Positions 1 through 9,252 of a DNA stretch of 64,000 bases are shown here, piece after piece. Source of the DNA: an uncultured Francisella sp. (GTDB lineage Bacteria > Pseudomonadota > Gammaproteobacteria > Burkholderiales > Neisseriaceae); the NCBI GenBank assembly GCA_943914555.1, contig CALUCM010000004.1, forward strand, positions 1-64,000. The letters are read 5' to 3'. The translations under genes were made by a program, and so were the position numbers. The notes beneath the pieces were generated by a model. The model was not told where the DNA came from and did not search any database. It saw only the letters and a program-made list of their open reading frames with translations. Each line of letters starts with the position of its first letter. Within the stretch, counting starts at the first letter, position 1.

Positions 1-262
1 GCTCTAACCAGTTTTGCGCATCAGCAGACTGCGCTTGTTGTGGACCTCCTGATAGCTTCTGCAGCTCTTGTTGCAACTGCTCTAACCAGTTTTGCGCATC
101 AGCAGACTGCGCTTGTTGTGGACCTCCTGATAGCTTCTGCAGCTCTTGTTGCAACTGCTCTAACCAGTTTTGCGCATCAGCAGACTGCGCTTGTTGTGGA
201 CCTCCTGATAGCTTCTGCAGCTCTTGTTGCAGCTGCTCTAACCAATTTTGTGCATCCGCTTG
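1..262. repeat. 78-bp in-frame tandem repeat
   Basis: The unit is 78 bp. Copies lie at 1-78, 79-156 and 157-234, with a degenerate partial copy from 235 to about 262. The first two copies are identical and the third differs at one base (232). The unit is an exact multiple of three, so copy number changes add or remove 26 residues without breaking the frame. The array probably continues left of the window. Confidence 0.95.
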
Positions 263-526
263 ATCTTCTACTGATATTTTTTTTATCTCTTCTAAAATCT
301 TCTGCAAAGAGTCAATATCTCTTGTGGTTTTATCCTTCTTTTCATTATTATCAACTATTTGATCAGAATTCTCCTTATCAGTAGACTGAATCTGTTTTAC
401 TAAATTTAAGAAAGCTGAAGATATTCTATCTACATCTCCACGCTCTTTTGGATTAGGCGCTGCTAAAACAGAATTCCCTAAGACCAGCACACCTGATAGA
501 AACAATACCTTGATGGCGTTCTTCAT
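1..526 (-). CDS. Secreted protein with 26-residue tandem repeats (3' part outside window)
   Basis: The frame opens at the ATG at 526, with AAAGGAGATT as a good ribosome binding site, and runs off the left edge after about 175 codons. The product starts with a typical Sec signal peptide: MKNA, a hydrophobic core, then a likely cut after NSVLA. A charged stretch follows to about residue 90. From residue 91 the protein is made of a 26-residue unit beginning DAQNWLEQLQQELQKL and ending in a Gly/Pro/Gln/Ala-rich linker. Three full units and part of a fourth are visible. The heptad-like Leu/Gln pattern suggests short amphipathic helices or coiled coil. I recognise no family. Export to periplasm or surface is inferred from the signal peptide. 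The + strand frame over the same bases is a shadow. Confidence 0.8.
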   Translation of the reverse strand, partial: MKNAIKVLFLSGVLVLGNSVLAAPNPKERGDVDRISSAFLNLVKQIQSTDKENSDQIVDNNEKKDKTTRDIDSLQKILEEIKKISVEDQADAQNWLEQLQQELQKLSGGPQQAQSADAQNWLEQLQQELQKLSGGPQQAQSADAQNWLEQLQQELQKLSGGPQQAQSADAQNWLE

Positions 527-610
527 ACTTAATCTCCTTTTGTCTTTCCTTCAAGTTTTACTGCAAGAATTAGCAAACATAGCTAACCCCTTATAGTTAC
601 CTACTTTAAA

Positions 611-633
611 CAGGCTACTATTATTCTAGCCTG
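611..633 (-). terminator. Hairpin downstream of acnB, possible terminator
   Basis: CAGGCTA and TAGCCTG form a perfect 7-bp stem around a 9-nt loop, about 50 bp past the acnB stop. On the minus strand it is followed only by TTTAAAGTAG, so the U tract is weak. Confidence 0.35.
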
Positions 634-683
634 GACTGATTAATTATACAAGCCAAAAACCACTTTGCTTCAAGTTGAATCAG

Positions 684-3293
684 CTAAGAATGCGGCAAAA
701 TAGATATTTTTTCAGCAATTACTTCATAAAAAGGCATCTTATCAAAATTAAGATAGCGATAGATATCATCACTATGCTCTTGAATTTGGTTAATATAGCT
801 ATGGTACTCTTGTAAATTAGGAATATGTCCTAATAAAGCAGTAATTGCTGATAATTCAGCAGAGGCCAAAAATACTTTAGTATTTTTACCTAATCGATTT
901 GGAAAATTCCTGGTGGAAGTAGACACTACTGTGGATCCTTCATGTACTTGAGCCTGATTCCCCATACATAAAGAACAACCAGGAAGTTCTATGCGCGCTC
1001 CAGCAACTCCAAAAATGGAATAATAGCCTTCATCATGCAACTGCTGCGCATCCATTTTGGTAGGAGGCCCCATCCATAAACGCACAGGTAAATCTTTTCT
1101 GCCACTTAATAATTCTCCTGCCGCACGATAATGACCAATATTGGTCATACAAGAACCAATGAATACCTCATCAATTTTTGTACCAGCGACTTCTGAAAGC
1201 GACCTCACATCATCTGGATCGTTAGGACAAGCTAAAAGGGGTTCTTTGATTTCATTCATATCAATATCAATAATCGCTGCATACTCGGCATCTTCATCAG
1301 CAGCAAGAAGTGTGGGATTTTTTAACCACTCTTCCATTTTTTCAATACGCCGCTCCAAAGTCTGTCTACACTCATAACCAGCAGCGATCATATTTTTCAT
1401 CAAAACAATATTTGAGGTGAGATACTCAATAATGGGCTCTTTATTTAAACGTACAGTACAGCCAGCAGCTGAGCGTTCCGCTGAAGCATCAGTCAATTCA
1501 AATGATTGCTCCACCTTCAAATCAGGTAATCCTTCAATTTCTAAAATACGCCCAGAAAAGATATTTTTCTTGCCACTTTTCGCAACAGTGAGTAAACCCT
1601 GTTTAATAGCATAATATGGTATGGCATTTACTAAATCACGCAAGGTAATTCCTGGCTGCAATTTGCCATGAAAGCGAACCAATACTGACTCAGGCATGTC
1701 TAAAGGCATCACTCCCGTTGCCGCTGCAAAAGCCACCAGACCAGAACCAGCTGGAAAAGAGATACCAATAGGAAAACGAGTATGTGAATCTCCACCTGTG
1801 CCCACTGTATCAGGTAATAAAAACCGATTAAGCCAAGAATGAATAATGCCATCACCTGGACGCAAAGCAACCCCCATGCGTCTTGTCATAAATAGCGGCA
1901 AATCTTGTTGCATTTTAAGATCAATTAATTTTGGATAGGCTGCCGTATGACAAAAAGACTGCATCACCAAGTCCGCTTGGAAGCCGATACAAGCCAGATC
2001 TTTTAACTCATCGCGGGTCATAGGGCCTGTGGTATCTTGCGAGCCAACCGAAGTCATCATCGGTTCACAATAAGTTCCAGGGCGTATGCCTTCACCCTCT
2101 GGTAAACCGCAAGCTCTACCCACCATTTTTTGCGCCAAAGTAAACCCTTTATTGCTTTCTCCTTCTTTAGGTACTTTAGGTAGTCGAAAAATATCAGTAC
2201 TACCCAAGCCAAGAGCCTCTCTTGCACGGCGAGTTAAGTTACGACCAATGATCAAATTAATTCGACCACCTGCCTGCACTTCATCCAATAATACCTCAGA
2301 CTTTAATTGAAAATGGGCAACTGTTTTACCTGCTTTATTAACCTTCCCTTCGTAAGGATAAATATCAATCACATCCCCCATAACCAGCTGACTCACATCA
2401 ACTTCAATTGGTAAAGCACCTGAATCTTCTTGGGTATTAAAAAAAATAGGAGCAATTTTGCCACCTAGGCAAATACCACCTGTTCTTTTATTGGGAACAT
2501 AAGGAATATCTTCACCAGTGTGCCATACTAAAGAATTTGTGGCCGATTTACGACTAGAACCAGTACCAACCACATCTCCTACATAAGCAATAGGATGTCC
2601 TTTCTTTTTAAGTGTTTCAATTTTGGATAACGGCCCTACTCTACCTGGTTCATCAGGTTGAATTCCAGGACGCTCATTTTTTAACATTGCTAAAGCATGT
2701 AGCGGAATATCAGGTCGGCTCCAAGCATCCGGTGCTGGCGATAAATCATCAGTATTAGTTTCACCATCTACTTTAAATACTGTCACCGTAATTTTTTCTG
2801 GTACTTTTTCACGAGAAGTAAACCATTGGGCATGGGCCCAAGAGTCCATAACTTCCTTGGCAAATACGTTGCCTGCTTTCATCTTTCTTTTGATCTGATC
2901 AAAACTATCAAAAATAAGTAAAGTCTTTTTCAATGCATTAGCTGCAGCTTGACCCAACTCTTTATCGTCTAACAAATCAACCAATGGAGTGACATTATAA
3001 CCACCTAACATAGTCCCCAATAGCTGGGTTGCGTGCTCTGGGGTAATTAACTCAGACGACACTTCCTTTTTCGCCAGCTGATTTAAAAATTCTGCTTTGA
3101 CCTTAGCTGCATCATCCACCCCTGGTGGAACTCGCTCAGTCAATAAATAGAGTAATTCTTTGCCTGTTTGCTCATTAATTCCTTTTTGCTGCAAAGCACT
3201 AACGACTTCAGTCACATCATTAGCAGTTAAAGGCAAGGGAGGGATTCCAAGTACTTTTCTTTCTTCGGCTTGTTCCTTATATTTTTTTAACAT
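684..3293 (-). CDS. acnB: Aconitate hydratase B
   Basis: AcnB is the TCA-cycle aconitase, converting citrate to isocitrate in the cytoplasm through a 4Fe-4S cluster; in many bacteria it also hydrates 2-methyl-cis-aconitate. The 869-residue product matches the usual length of about 865. It has the B-type order: HEAT-like N-terminal domain, then the swivel domain ([16 protein letters not shown]), then the catalytic domains. Cluster cysteines are visible in the segments [13 protein letters not shown] and GCSLCMGNQ, and GGDSHTRFP is present. The start ATG follows a weak GAGA binding site, and an extended -10 promoter lies about 120 bp upstream. It appears to be transcribed alone. Confidence 0.97.
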   Translation of the reverse strand: MLKKYKEQAEERKVLGIPPLPLTANDVTEVVSALQQKGINEQTGKELLYLLTERVPPGVDDAAKVKAEFLNQLAKKEVSSELITPEHATQLLGTMLGGYNVTPLVDLLDDKELGQAAANALKKTLLIFDSFDQIKRKMKAGNVFAKEVMDSWAHAQWFTSREKVPEKITVTVFKVDGETNTDDLSPAPDAWSRPDIPLHALAMLKNERPGIQPDEPGRVGPLSKIETLKKKGHPIAYVGDVVGTGSSRKSATNSLVWHTGEDIPYVPNKRTGGICLGGKIAPIFFNTQEDSGALPIEVDVSQLVMGDVIDIYPYEGKVNKAGKTVAHFQLKSEVLLDEVQAGGRINLIIGRNLTRRAREALGLGSTDIFRLPKVPKEGESNKGFTLAQKMVGRACGLPEGEGIRPGTYCEPMMTSVGSQDTTGPMTRDELKDLACIGFQADLVMQSFCHTAAYPKLIDLKMQQDLPLFMTRRMGVALRPGDGIIHSWLNRFLLPDTVGTGGDSHTRFPIGISFPAGSGLVAFAAATGVMPLDMPESVLVRFHGKLQPGITLRDLVNAIPYYAIKQGLLTVAKSGKKNIFSGRILEIEGLPDLKVEQSFELTDASAERSAAGCTVRLNKEPIIEYLTSNIVLMKNMIAAGYECRQTLERRIEKMEEWLKNPTLLAADEDAEYAAIIDIDMNEIKEPLLACPNDPDDVRSLSEVAGTKIDEVFIGSCMTNIGHYRAAGELLSGRKDLPVRLWMGPPTKMDAQQLHDEGYYSIFGVAGARIELPGCSLCMGNQAQVHEGSTVVSTSTRNFPNRLGKNTKVFLASAELSAITALLGHIPNLQEYHSYINQIQEHSDDIYRYLNFDKMPFYEVIAEKISILPHS

Positions 3294-3413
3294 GATTTTT
3301 CTCTCAATTTATATAGTGTGTTAGGGTTGGCTTCACACCGACTAAAATAACGCTGTTCGTATACTCTAGATTATGTAGTTGAGGTCAAAACTAGTTTCAC
3401 TCTCTAACCTAAT

Positions 3414-3422
3414 ATTATAGCA
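3414..3422 (-). promoter_or_regulatory. Extended -10 promoter for acnB
   Basis: On the minus strand the sequence reads TGCTATAAT, a full extended -10 element, about 120 bp upstream of acnB. I see no good -35, which is acceptable for an extended -10 promoter. A second possible element, TTGACC, lies nearer the gene. Confidence 0.5.
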
Positions 3423-3459
3423 TATAGTGCAGACAAGCGTTTGAATACCTACACCCTCT

Positions 3460-4869
3460 TTAGTTGATCTTTACGGCATTATGTGACAAAACTTCTTTCC
3501 ATCTTTCAATTTGTAAATTAACTTGATGCGGGGAAGTGCCACCTAAGTGATTACGCATTTTCAAACTACCTTCCGGAGATAACACATCATAAACATCTTT
3601 ATCGATTAATTCGCTTTGTGCTTGCAATAAATCAAGAGGTAACTCTGCCAAATCACAATGTCTTACTTCTGCCTCTTTAACGAGCGCAGCGACTACACCG
3701 TGACTGTCTCGAAAAGGCAAACCTTTCTTCACCAAATAGTCTGCCAAATCAGTGGCAGTCGCATGCCCTTGCAAAACAGCTTGACGCATATTAGGCACAT
3801 GACTACGAATACTCATCACCATATCCGCATAAACACTAAGGCTTTGTAATACTGTATCTACAGTGTCAAAAAGAGGTTCTTTATCTTCTTGATTGTCTTT
3901 ATTATAAGCCAAGGGTTGCGCCTTCATTAAAGTCAATAAAGCAACTAGATAGCCAATGACCCGACCACTTTTTCCTCGAACCATTTCTGCAACATCAGGA
4001 TTTTTCTTTTGCGGCATGATACTAGAGCCGGTACAAAAACGATCTGCTATTTCGATGAAATTGAAACGAGGGTTCATCCATAAAATAATTTCTTCTGAAA
4101 AACGGCTTAAGTGCAACATAATAAGGCTAGCAGTACTAGTAAATTCAATGGCAAAATCTCGATCTGAAACCGCATCCAAAGAATTTTGGCAGATACGCTC
4201 AAAGCCAAGTAACTGAGCTGTTTTCTCTCGATCAATAGGAAAAGTCGTACCTGCTAAAGCGGCAGCGCCTAAAGGCATGGTGTTAATTCTCTTTCTACAA
4301 TCAAGCAAACGTTCTCTATCACGAGCAAACATCTCCACATAAGCCAATAGATGATGAGCAAAACTTACGGGTTGCGCTACTTGTAAATGAGTAAAGCCTG
4401 GCATAATCGTATCAACATTTTTTTCCGCCACAATAAGCAAAGATTGCTGTAACCGTATCAAAGCTTGCTCAATTTGATCTACCGCATCTCGTAACCATAA
4501 ACGTAAATCAGTAGCCACTTGATCATTACGGCTTCTACCAGTGTGTACATGTTTCCCAGGTTCTCCAATGGCATTAATTAAGGCTTTTTCGAGGTTCATA
4601 TGAACATCTTCTAAATCTGTTGACCAAGGAAATGCTCCATCTGACACTTGTTGCAAAAGATCGTTAAAACCCTTTTTAATTTCCTGCCATTGTTGTCTAT
4701 CGATAATACCCTGCTGGGCTAGCATTTGTGCATGTGCTAGCGACCCCATAATATCGACTTTTGCTAAGCGCTTGTCAAAATGGATAGATGCCGTATATTC
4801 CTTAACAAATTCATCGACTGGCTCATCAAAACGCTCTGACCACTTTTTGTTGGTTTTATGCTCGCTCAT
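3460..4869 (-). CDS. argH: Argininosuccinate lyase
   Basis: This enzyme splits argininosuccinate into arginine and fumarate, the last step of arginine synthesis. The 469 residues match the family length. The fumarase/aspartase superfamily signature [12 protein letters not shown] is intact at about residue 280, and the helical core motifs [12 protein letters not shown] and [11 protein letters not shown] are present. The start ATG lies close to the divergent kinase gene, so the two share a short control region. Pairing of argH with an AlgZ-type kinase is known from Pseudomonas and betaproteobacteria. Confidence 0.97.
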   Translation of the reverse strand: MSEHKTNKKWSERFDEPVDEFVKEYTASIHFDKRLAKVDIMGSLAHAQMLAQQGIIDRQQWQEIKKGFNDLLQQVSDGAFPWSTDLEDVHMNLEKALINAIGEPGKHVHTGRSRNDQVATDLRLWLRDAVDQIEQALIRLQQSLLIVAEKNVDTIMPGFTHLQVAQPVSFAHHLLAYVEMFARDRERLLDCRKRINTMPLGAAALAGTTFPIDREKTAQLLGFERICQNSLDAVSDRDFAIEFTSTASLIMLHLSRFSEEIILWMNPRFNFIEIADRFCTGSSIMPQKKNPDVAEMVRGKSGRVIGYLVALLTLMKAQPLAYNKDNQEDKEPLFDTVDTVLQSLSVYADMVMSIRSHVPNMRQAVLQGHATATDLADYLVKKGLPFRDSHGVVAALVKEAEVRHCDLAELPLDLLQAQSELIDKDVYDVLSPEGSLKMRNHLGGTSPHQVNLQIERWKEVLSHNAVKIN

Positions 4870-4897
4870 TTTATTGTTCCTATAATTTTATTAGAAT

Positions 4898-4909
4898 ATA
4901 ACCGGTTAT
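4898..4909. promoter_or_regulatory. 12-bp perfect palindrome between argH and the kinase gene
   Basis: ATAACCGGTTAT is a perfect palindrome in the divergent argH/kinase control region, beside a minus-strand TATAAT (complement of 4917-4922) that could serve argH. It is a candidate operator; the regulator is unknown. Confidence 0.3.
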
Positions 4910-4926
4910 CACACGATTATATTGCA

Positions 4927-5964
4927 ATGTTTCTCTCGAGAAAAAGTTGGTTCCAACTTCCTGATTTTAGGAATTTAAGCACAATCATTCAGCTGATTAG
5001 CCTATCAATATCGCTGATATTTGTCTTAGCGATGCTTGAAAAGTTTAAATTTGGCGGAAATTATCGCGCTTATCTGGCCGATGTTGCTATTTGGCTATCT
5101 CCAGCTACTTTAATGAACATTAGCTTGTTGATGATGGGCAACAATTTCTTTTCTCGCATCAGGCTTTTTTCCTATATCAAGGGTTATCTTGTTCTTATTT
5201 TAGTTATAGTCAACGTTGTTAACTATATTTTTTACAAGTACTTAGCTACCCCAGTTACTGCTAGTCCTGCTTATTTTGTAGTGCTTAATTTTTTCTATTT
5301 AATTTGGGCGCGCTATCATACCATTATCAAACAAAGCGTTGCACCTGCGTCAATTGAAGCTAAATTAGTGGCACTTAATTCTGCAATCCGCCCTCATTTT
5401 TTATTTAATAGTATTAATTCAGCGATCAGCCTAATCAAAACCAGACCAGAAGACGCCGAAGAAATTTTACAAAATATGGCGGATTTGTTTCGTGCAATGC
5501 TTAATAGTAAGCAGCAAAGTACACTAGGAGAAGAATTAACATTAGTCAAAGATTATTTAAATATAGAAACAATCCGCTTGGGCAAACAGCGGATACAAGT
5601 CAATTGGCAAGTTAACGCTCCCAAGAATACAGTAACACCTTATTTTTTTCTGCAACCTCTTTTGGAAAATGCTATTTACCATGGTGTAGAAAATCTCATT
5701 CATCCTGAGCCAATTTTAGTTAAGATCTATCGCAGTGGTAGTTGGATTTATGTTTATGTTAAAAATCAAAGAGGTAAAGAAAGACTGCGTAATAGCGGGA
5801 ATAAAAAAGCTTTGAAAAATCTAGATGAACGCCTATTTTTAATGTTTTCTCAAGATGCTAAGTTGCACTATTTCAAAAGCGGTAACTACTTTATCGTTAA
5901 GATACGGCTGCCTTATTACACCACAGCGCCCAAAGTTAACATTTCTTCCCACATTGAAGAATAA
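4927..5964 (+). CDS. algZ: AlgZ/FimS-type membrane histidine kinase
   Basis: This is a LytS/YehU-family (His_kinase, PF06580) sensor of 345 residues. The N-terminal half holds about four hydrophobic membrane segments. The phospho-acceptor box reads RPHFLFNSINS, and the ATP-binding N box reads LLENAIYHGVE. The later glycine boxes are weak, which I believe is normal for AlgZ. An upstream in-frame start at 4858 would overlap argH, so the ATG at 4927 is preferred, though it has no clear ribosome binding site. AlgZ normally signals to the LytTR regulator AlgR, which controls type IV pili and fimbriae; no AlgR gene follows here. The symbol is by similarity and gene order. Confidence 0.7.
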   Translation: MFLSRKSWFQLPDFRNLSTIIQLISLSISLIFVLAMLEKFKFGGNYRAYLADVAIWLSPATLMNISLLMMGNNFFSRIRLFSYIKGYLVLILVIVNVVNYIFYKYLATPVTASPAYFVVLNFFYLIWARYHTIIKQSVAPASIEAKLVALNSAIRPHFLFNSINSAISLIKTRPEDAEEILQNMADLFRAMLNSKQQSTLGEELTLVKDYLNIETIRLGKQRIQVNWQVNAPKNTVTPYFFLQPLLENAIYHGVENLIHPEPILVKIYRSGSWIYVYVKNQRGKERLRNSGNKKALKNLDERLFLMFSQDAKLHYFKSGNYFIVKIRLPYYTTAPKVNISSHIEE

Positions 5965-6009
5965 GCATCAAGCTGTATAATCTTACACTAATCTTTTCAG
6001 GATCAGGCT

Positions 6010-7140
6010 ATGAATAACGTACCTAATAATAAACAGCTACAGGAATTTTCTGTTGTTTATACCGATCGCGCAGTAAACCATATGTCTCAAGAATTCCAAC
6101 AAGCCATGCGCGATCTCTCCACCCTTTTTAAAACTGTTTATCATGCTGAGGAAGTAATTTTGATCCCAGGTAGCGGAACAACTGCTATGGAAGCCGTAGC
6201 ACGGCAGTTTGCTAGAGAAAAAAAGTGCCTGTGTCTACGCAATGGTTTTTTTAACTTTCGCTGGAGTCAAATCTTTGCACAAGGCCACATCCCAAATGAG
6301 GAATTTGTGCTCAAAGCGCATGCGCTTTCTAGAGAAAAAAAGGCCAGCTTTCTACCCCCTTCATTAGAAGAAGTAAATAAATGTATTCTTGAGAAAACAC
6401 CTAATTTAGTCTTTGCAACCCACGTTGAAACGTCCTCAGGAATAATGCTTTCTGATGAATACATTGCCGCTATTGCAGAAAAAATCCATAGTATGAATGG
6501 CTATTTAGTTCTTGATTGCGTTGCTTCAGGCGCCAGATGGATCGATATGCAAGCATTAGGGGTTGATATATTAATTACTGCTCCGCAAAAATGTTGGAGT
6601 GCACCACCTTCTTGCGGTATTGTACTCTTAAATAAAACCATCGGTAGTCAATTAAGCCACACAACAAGCGATAGTTTCGATCTTGATTTGAATCAGTGGT
6701 TAAATATTATGCGCGCTTATGAACAAGGTAAATTTGCTTACTACGCCACCATGCCAACAAATGCCCTAATAGCTCTGCGTAATAGCATGTTAGAAGCGCA
6801 AAAAATAGGTTTTTCCTATCTAAAAGATCGCCAACTAGAGCTAGGAACAAAAGTACGGTCTCTGTTTAAAAGCAAGGGATTTATCTCTGTCGCCGCAGAG
6901 CAGGTAGCCTCACCCAGTATTGCAGTATACTATACAGACGATCCAACCATACAAAACGGCCAAAAATGGCAAGAATATGGTATACAGATTTCTTCCGGTG
7001 TTCCACTAAAATGTGGCGAGCAAGAACCTTTTCAAACATTTCGTATAGGGTTACTAGGCTGGGACAAATTAAACCATATTGATCAGACAGTAGATACATT
7101 AAAGGAAACGTTAAAAGAAATATGCAAAGAGAAAAACTAG
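6010..7140 (+). CDS. Class V PLP-dependent aminotransferase (alanine-glyoxylate/serine-pyruvate type)
   Basis: The 376-residue product is a fold-type I, class V aminotransferase. [14 protein letters not shown] forms the phosphate-binding start, THVETSSG and DCVASG lie in the cofactor pocket, and the PLP lysine is in [15 protein letters not shown]. The family includes serine-pyruvate, alanine-glyoxylate and related aminotransferases; the substrate cannot be set from sequence alone. The gene starts 45 bp after the kinase gene and its 3' end overlaps queH by 19 bp, so the three are probably co-transcribed. Confidence 0.85.
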   Translation: MNNVPNNKQLQEFSVVYTDRAVNHMSQEFQQAMRDLSTLFKTVYHAEEVILIPGSGTTAMEAVARQFAREKKCLCLRNGFFNFRWSQIFAQGHIPNEEFVLKAHALSREKKASFLPPSLEEVNKCILEKTPNLVFATHVETSSGIMLSDEYIAAIAEKIHSMNGYLVLDCVASGARWIDMQALGVDILITAPQKCWSAPPSCGIVLLNKTIGSQLSHTTSDSFDLDLNQWLNIMRAYEQGKFAYYATMPTNALIALRNSMLEAQKIGFSYLKDRQLELGTKVRSLFKSKGFISVAAEQVASPSIAVYYTDDPTIQNGQKWQEYGIQISSGVPLKCGEQEPFQTFRIGLLGWDKLNHIDQTVDTLKETLKEICKEKN

Positions 7141-7799
7141 TGCTTCCTGAAGGTCATAGCCATGAAGCTGTATTGTTACATATCTGCTGTGCACCTTGCT
7201 CTGCTGAGATTATTGAATCTCTTGCAGATTCGGGGATTTCTTTTACAATCTTTTTCTATAACCCGAATATCCATCCAGTTAAGGAGTATGAAACTCGCAA
7301 AGAAGAAAGTAAAAATTTTGCCAATTCCCGCCATATCCCATTTGTAGATGCTGATTATGACAGTGATCGCTGGTTTAAGCGCACCAAAGGGATGGAGTGG
7401 GAGCCTGAGCGGGGCAAACGTTGCACCATATGTTTTGATATACGTTTAGAAAGAACTGCGTTATTTGCTAAAGAAAATGGTTTTCGTCTATTTGCCACTT
7501 CTATGGGCATTTCTCGTTGGAAAAATATGCAGCAAGTTAATACTTGTGGCTTGCGTGCGGCCTTAGCCTATCCAGATTTGACCTATTGGGATATGAACTG
7601 GCGAAAAAAAGGTGGTTCACAACGCATGGTTGAAATCAGTAAACGCGAACACTTTTATCAGCAAGAATATTGTGGCTGTATCTATTCTCTGCGCGATAAT
7701 AATATATGGCGACGCTCTCAGGGAAGAAAAAATATTGAATTGGGGCAAAAATTTTATACAAATGATTCCTCAACTGAACACATCAATATGAAAAAATAA
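7122..7799 (+). CDS. queH: Epoxyqueuosine reductase QueH
   Basis: QueH (formerly DUF208) reduces epoxyqueuosine to queuosine in tRNA, the last step of queuosine synthesis, and is unrelated in sequence to QueG. The signature cysteines are all present: ICCAPC near residue 22, CTICFD in the middle and CGC near the end; these bind the 4Fe-4S cluster and a second metal site. Length is 225 residues, normal with a short charged tail. It starts inside the end of the aminotransferase gene (19-bp overlap). A queC gene of the same pathway lies 1.4 kb away on the other strand. Confidence 0.93.
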   Translation: MQREKLVLPEGHSHEAVLLHICCAPCSAEIIESLADSGISFTIFFYNPNIHPVKEYETRKEESKNFANSRHIPFVDADYDSDRWFKRTKGMEWEPERGKRCTICFDIRLERTALFAKENGFRLFATSMGISRWKNMQQVNTCGLRAALAYPDLTYWDMNWRKKGGSQRMVEISKREHFYQQEYCGCIYSLRDNNIWRRSQGRKNIELGQKFYTNDSSTEHINMKK

Positions 7800-7812
7800 T
7801 AATTCTGCGCAC

Positions 7813-7833
7813 AAAGAGATCGATGATCTCTTT
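7813..7833 (+). terminator. Hairpin after queH
   Basis: AAAGAGATC and GATCTCTTT form a perfect 9-bp stem with a 3-nt loop just after the queH stop. The only U run is the TTT inside the stem, followed by A-rich sequence, so intrinsic termination would be weak. Confidence 0.4.
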
Positions 7834-8155
7834 AAAAAGCTTGATCAGTTAAGTAGTTAATGATAGAGTGTATATATAGAGCTATTATTCTATTTTGACT
7901 ATATTTTCCAGTTTCATAAAATGTTATGGGTTGCTGTAGTAAAGCTTTCTGGCTGGTGCTGTAAAGGCCATTGCTTATAGAAAATTCCTAGCCTTAGTAA
8001 ACAGCTTTTGTGGTGGTACTTTTGCTAAAAAATAAATAAAACAGTAGTATGTGTTTGGCTTAGTAAATCTCACGCTGATTCCAAAATTGCTAAGTTAATA
8101 TGTTACGGTACCTTTAGCGTTGTTTGAGAAATAAAATCTATGGAGGTTGTGGTAT
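7834..8155. other. Non-coding stretch before the YceI-like gene, with an orphan promoter-like site
   Basis: About 320 bp without a convincing gene. At 7895-7922 (+ strand) it holds TTGACT, a 16-bp spacer and TAAAAT, a fair sigma-70 match, more than 230 bp before the next start codon. The transcript would have a long leader or could be a separate small RNA. No tRNA-like or riboswitch-like signature was recognised. Confidence 0.4.
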
Positions 8156-8749
8156 ATGAAAAAATCCCTTGTTTTAGGCACTATCTTACTGATCTCACCG
8201 TTATATGTATTTTCAGAAACAGTCAAAATTTCGAATGTGCATATTACAGAAAAAATAAAAAATAATTTCATAGGCCCTTCCATCAATATCAACTTTAAAA
8301 AAGTCAATATTGATATAACAGCAGATTTTGTGGCTAAAACTGGTCATATTAATCTTGATGTTTATCCAGAACATGCTGAGATTTCACCACGTGTTCTTGC
8401 TTCCTTTATTAAAGGAGGAGAAAATTTCGATGCAAAAAAGCATAAAACCGTTACCTTTAGAAGCACAAAATTAAATTTCACTAATAATAATCAAATCTCT
8501 AGTGTGGCTGGTATCTTAACAGTAAAAGGAATTTCAACACCTATTGTGTTTAAGAAAAATTCATTTAAATGTAAGCCGCTTGGTCAAGGGCGAAGCTGTA
8601 ATATAGACTATACTGCTTCATTAGATAGAACCAAAATAGGAATCACCTCTGGCGTTAAACTTGGCCTCTCCAAGCAAACGTCAATTAGATTAACAGCAAC
8701 TTTCACAGATTCATTAAGTGCTGACTCTTCAACAAAGACCAAAAAATAA
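8156..8749 (+). CDS. YceI-like periplasmic lipocalin-fold protein
   Basis: The product is 197 residues. It has a clear signal peptide (MKKSLVLGTILLISPLYVFS) followed by a YceI domain (PF04264), a beta-barrel family thought to bind isoprenoid-type lipids in the periplasm. The pattern of alternating strands and the segment GILTVKGISTPIVF fit the family. The start at the ATG at 8156 is set by GGAGG nine bases upstream; a TTG three codons earlier is less likely. The gene stands alone between a long leader and a strong terminator. Its role is unknown, and the YceI call rests on domain pattern. Confidence 0.75.
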   Translation: MKKSLVLGTILLISPLYVFSETVKISNVHITEKIKNNFIGPSININFKKVNIDITADFVAKTGHINLDVYPEHAEISPRVLASFIKGGENFDAKKHKTVTFRSTKLNFTNNNQISSVAGILTVKGISTPIVFKKNSFKCKPLGQGRSCNIDYTASLDRTKIGITSGVKLGLSKQTSIRLTATFTDSLSADSSTKTKK

Positions 8750-8770
8750 GTAAAATATTGCCCCGAATTA

Positions 8771-8798
8771 AAAAAGGCTAGAGTACTAGCCTTTTTTA
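8771..8798. terminator. Strong intrinsic terminator, bidirectional
   Basis: AAAAAGGCTAG, loop AGTA, then CTAGCCTTTTT followed by TAATTT. The 11-bp stem with a T run on one side and an A run on the other can end the YceI-like transcript and also minus-strand transcription from the broken ORF. Confidence 0.9.
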
Positions 8799-8822
8799 AT
8801 TTAACTTAATACTAAGATTTTA

Positions 8823-9064
8823 TTATTGCGCTTGCTTGGCTAGTTTCTTTACTAGATAACCTCTTAGCCCCTGTTTTCCATCACAAATATGTTGGACTGC
8901 TTGCCGTTGCAATTCTAAAGCTTCTTCTTGAAGCTGCTCTCGGTGCACGCATTCATCATAGCGCTCTAATCCTTCCTGAAATGCAAATGTTCGTGGGAAA
9001 CAGTGCGGCCGATGCCGAAGAGTAAATCATCAGTCCGCCCCAAAAATACAACTAGTTTTTTCAT
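8823..9064 (-). pseudogene. Frameshifted small ORF of unknown function
   Basis: From an ATG at 9064, preceded by a GGGGG binding site, one frame reads MKKLVVFLGRTDDLLFGIG and stops after 32 codons. A second, shifted frame stays open to 8823 and encodes a credible helical, Glu/Gln-rich tail containing GLERYDECVHREQLQEEALE and ending KKLAKQAQ. The second frame has no start of its own, because TGA TGA precede it. The simplest reading is an intact gene of about 80 codons with one indel near 8970-9030. Programmed frameshifting or a base error cannot be excluded. I recognise no family. It ends 25 bp from the shared terminator. Confidence 0.55.
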
Positions 9065-9252
9065 AAGAACACCCCCTTTTGATAAAAACGTTTAGTCACT
9101 TCCTGACTACTGCTAAGGCTATAATAGAAAAATAAATATCTTGCAACATATCAATGAGCTATGTTTACAATGAAGTCTTTCTGTCTGGGGCATCTGGAAC
9201 ATAAAGGTTATCAAAACATCTGTTCTTTTAATATAAAATTCTACTGTAACAT

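Noticed and set aside
1..262. CRISPR-like array
   Set aside because: The 78-bp units are directly joined without unique spacers and encode protein in frame.
40..384. Open + strand frame over the 78-bp repeats
   Set aside because: It is a shadow: the minus strand has a start with a good binding site, a signal peptide and protein-like repeats, while the + frame is hydrophobic by chance and has none of these.
8095..8307. Minus-strand frame over the start of the YceI-like gene
   Set aside because: The + strand has a GGAGG site, signal peptide and family pattern; the minus frame is a shadow.
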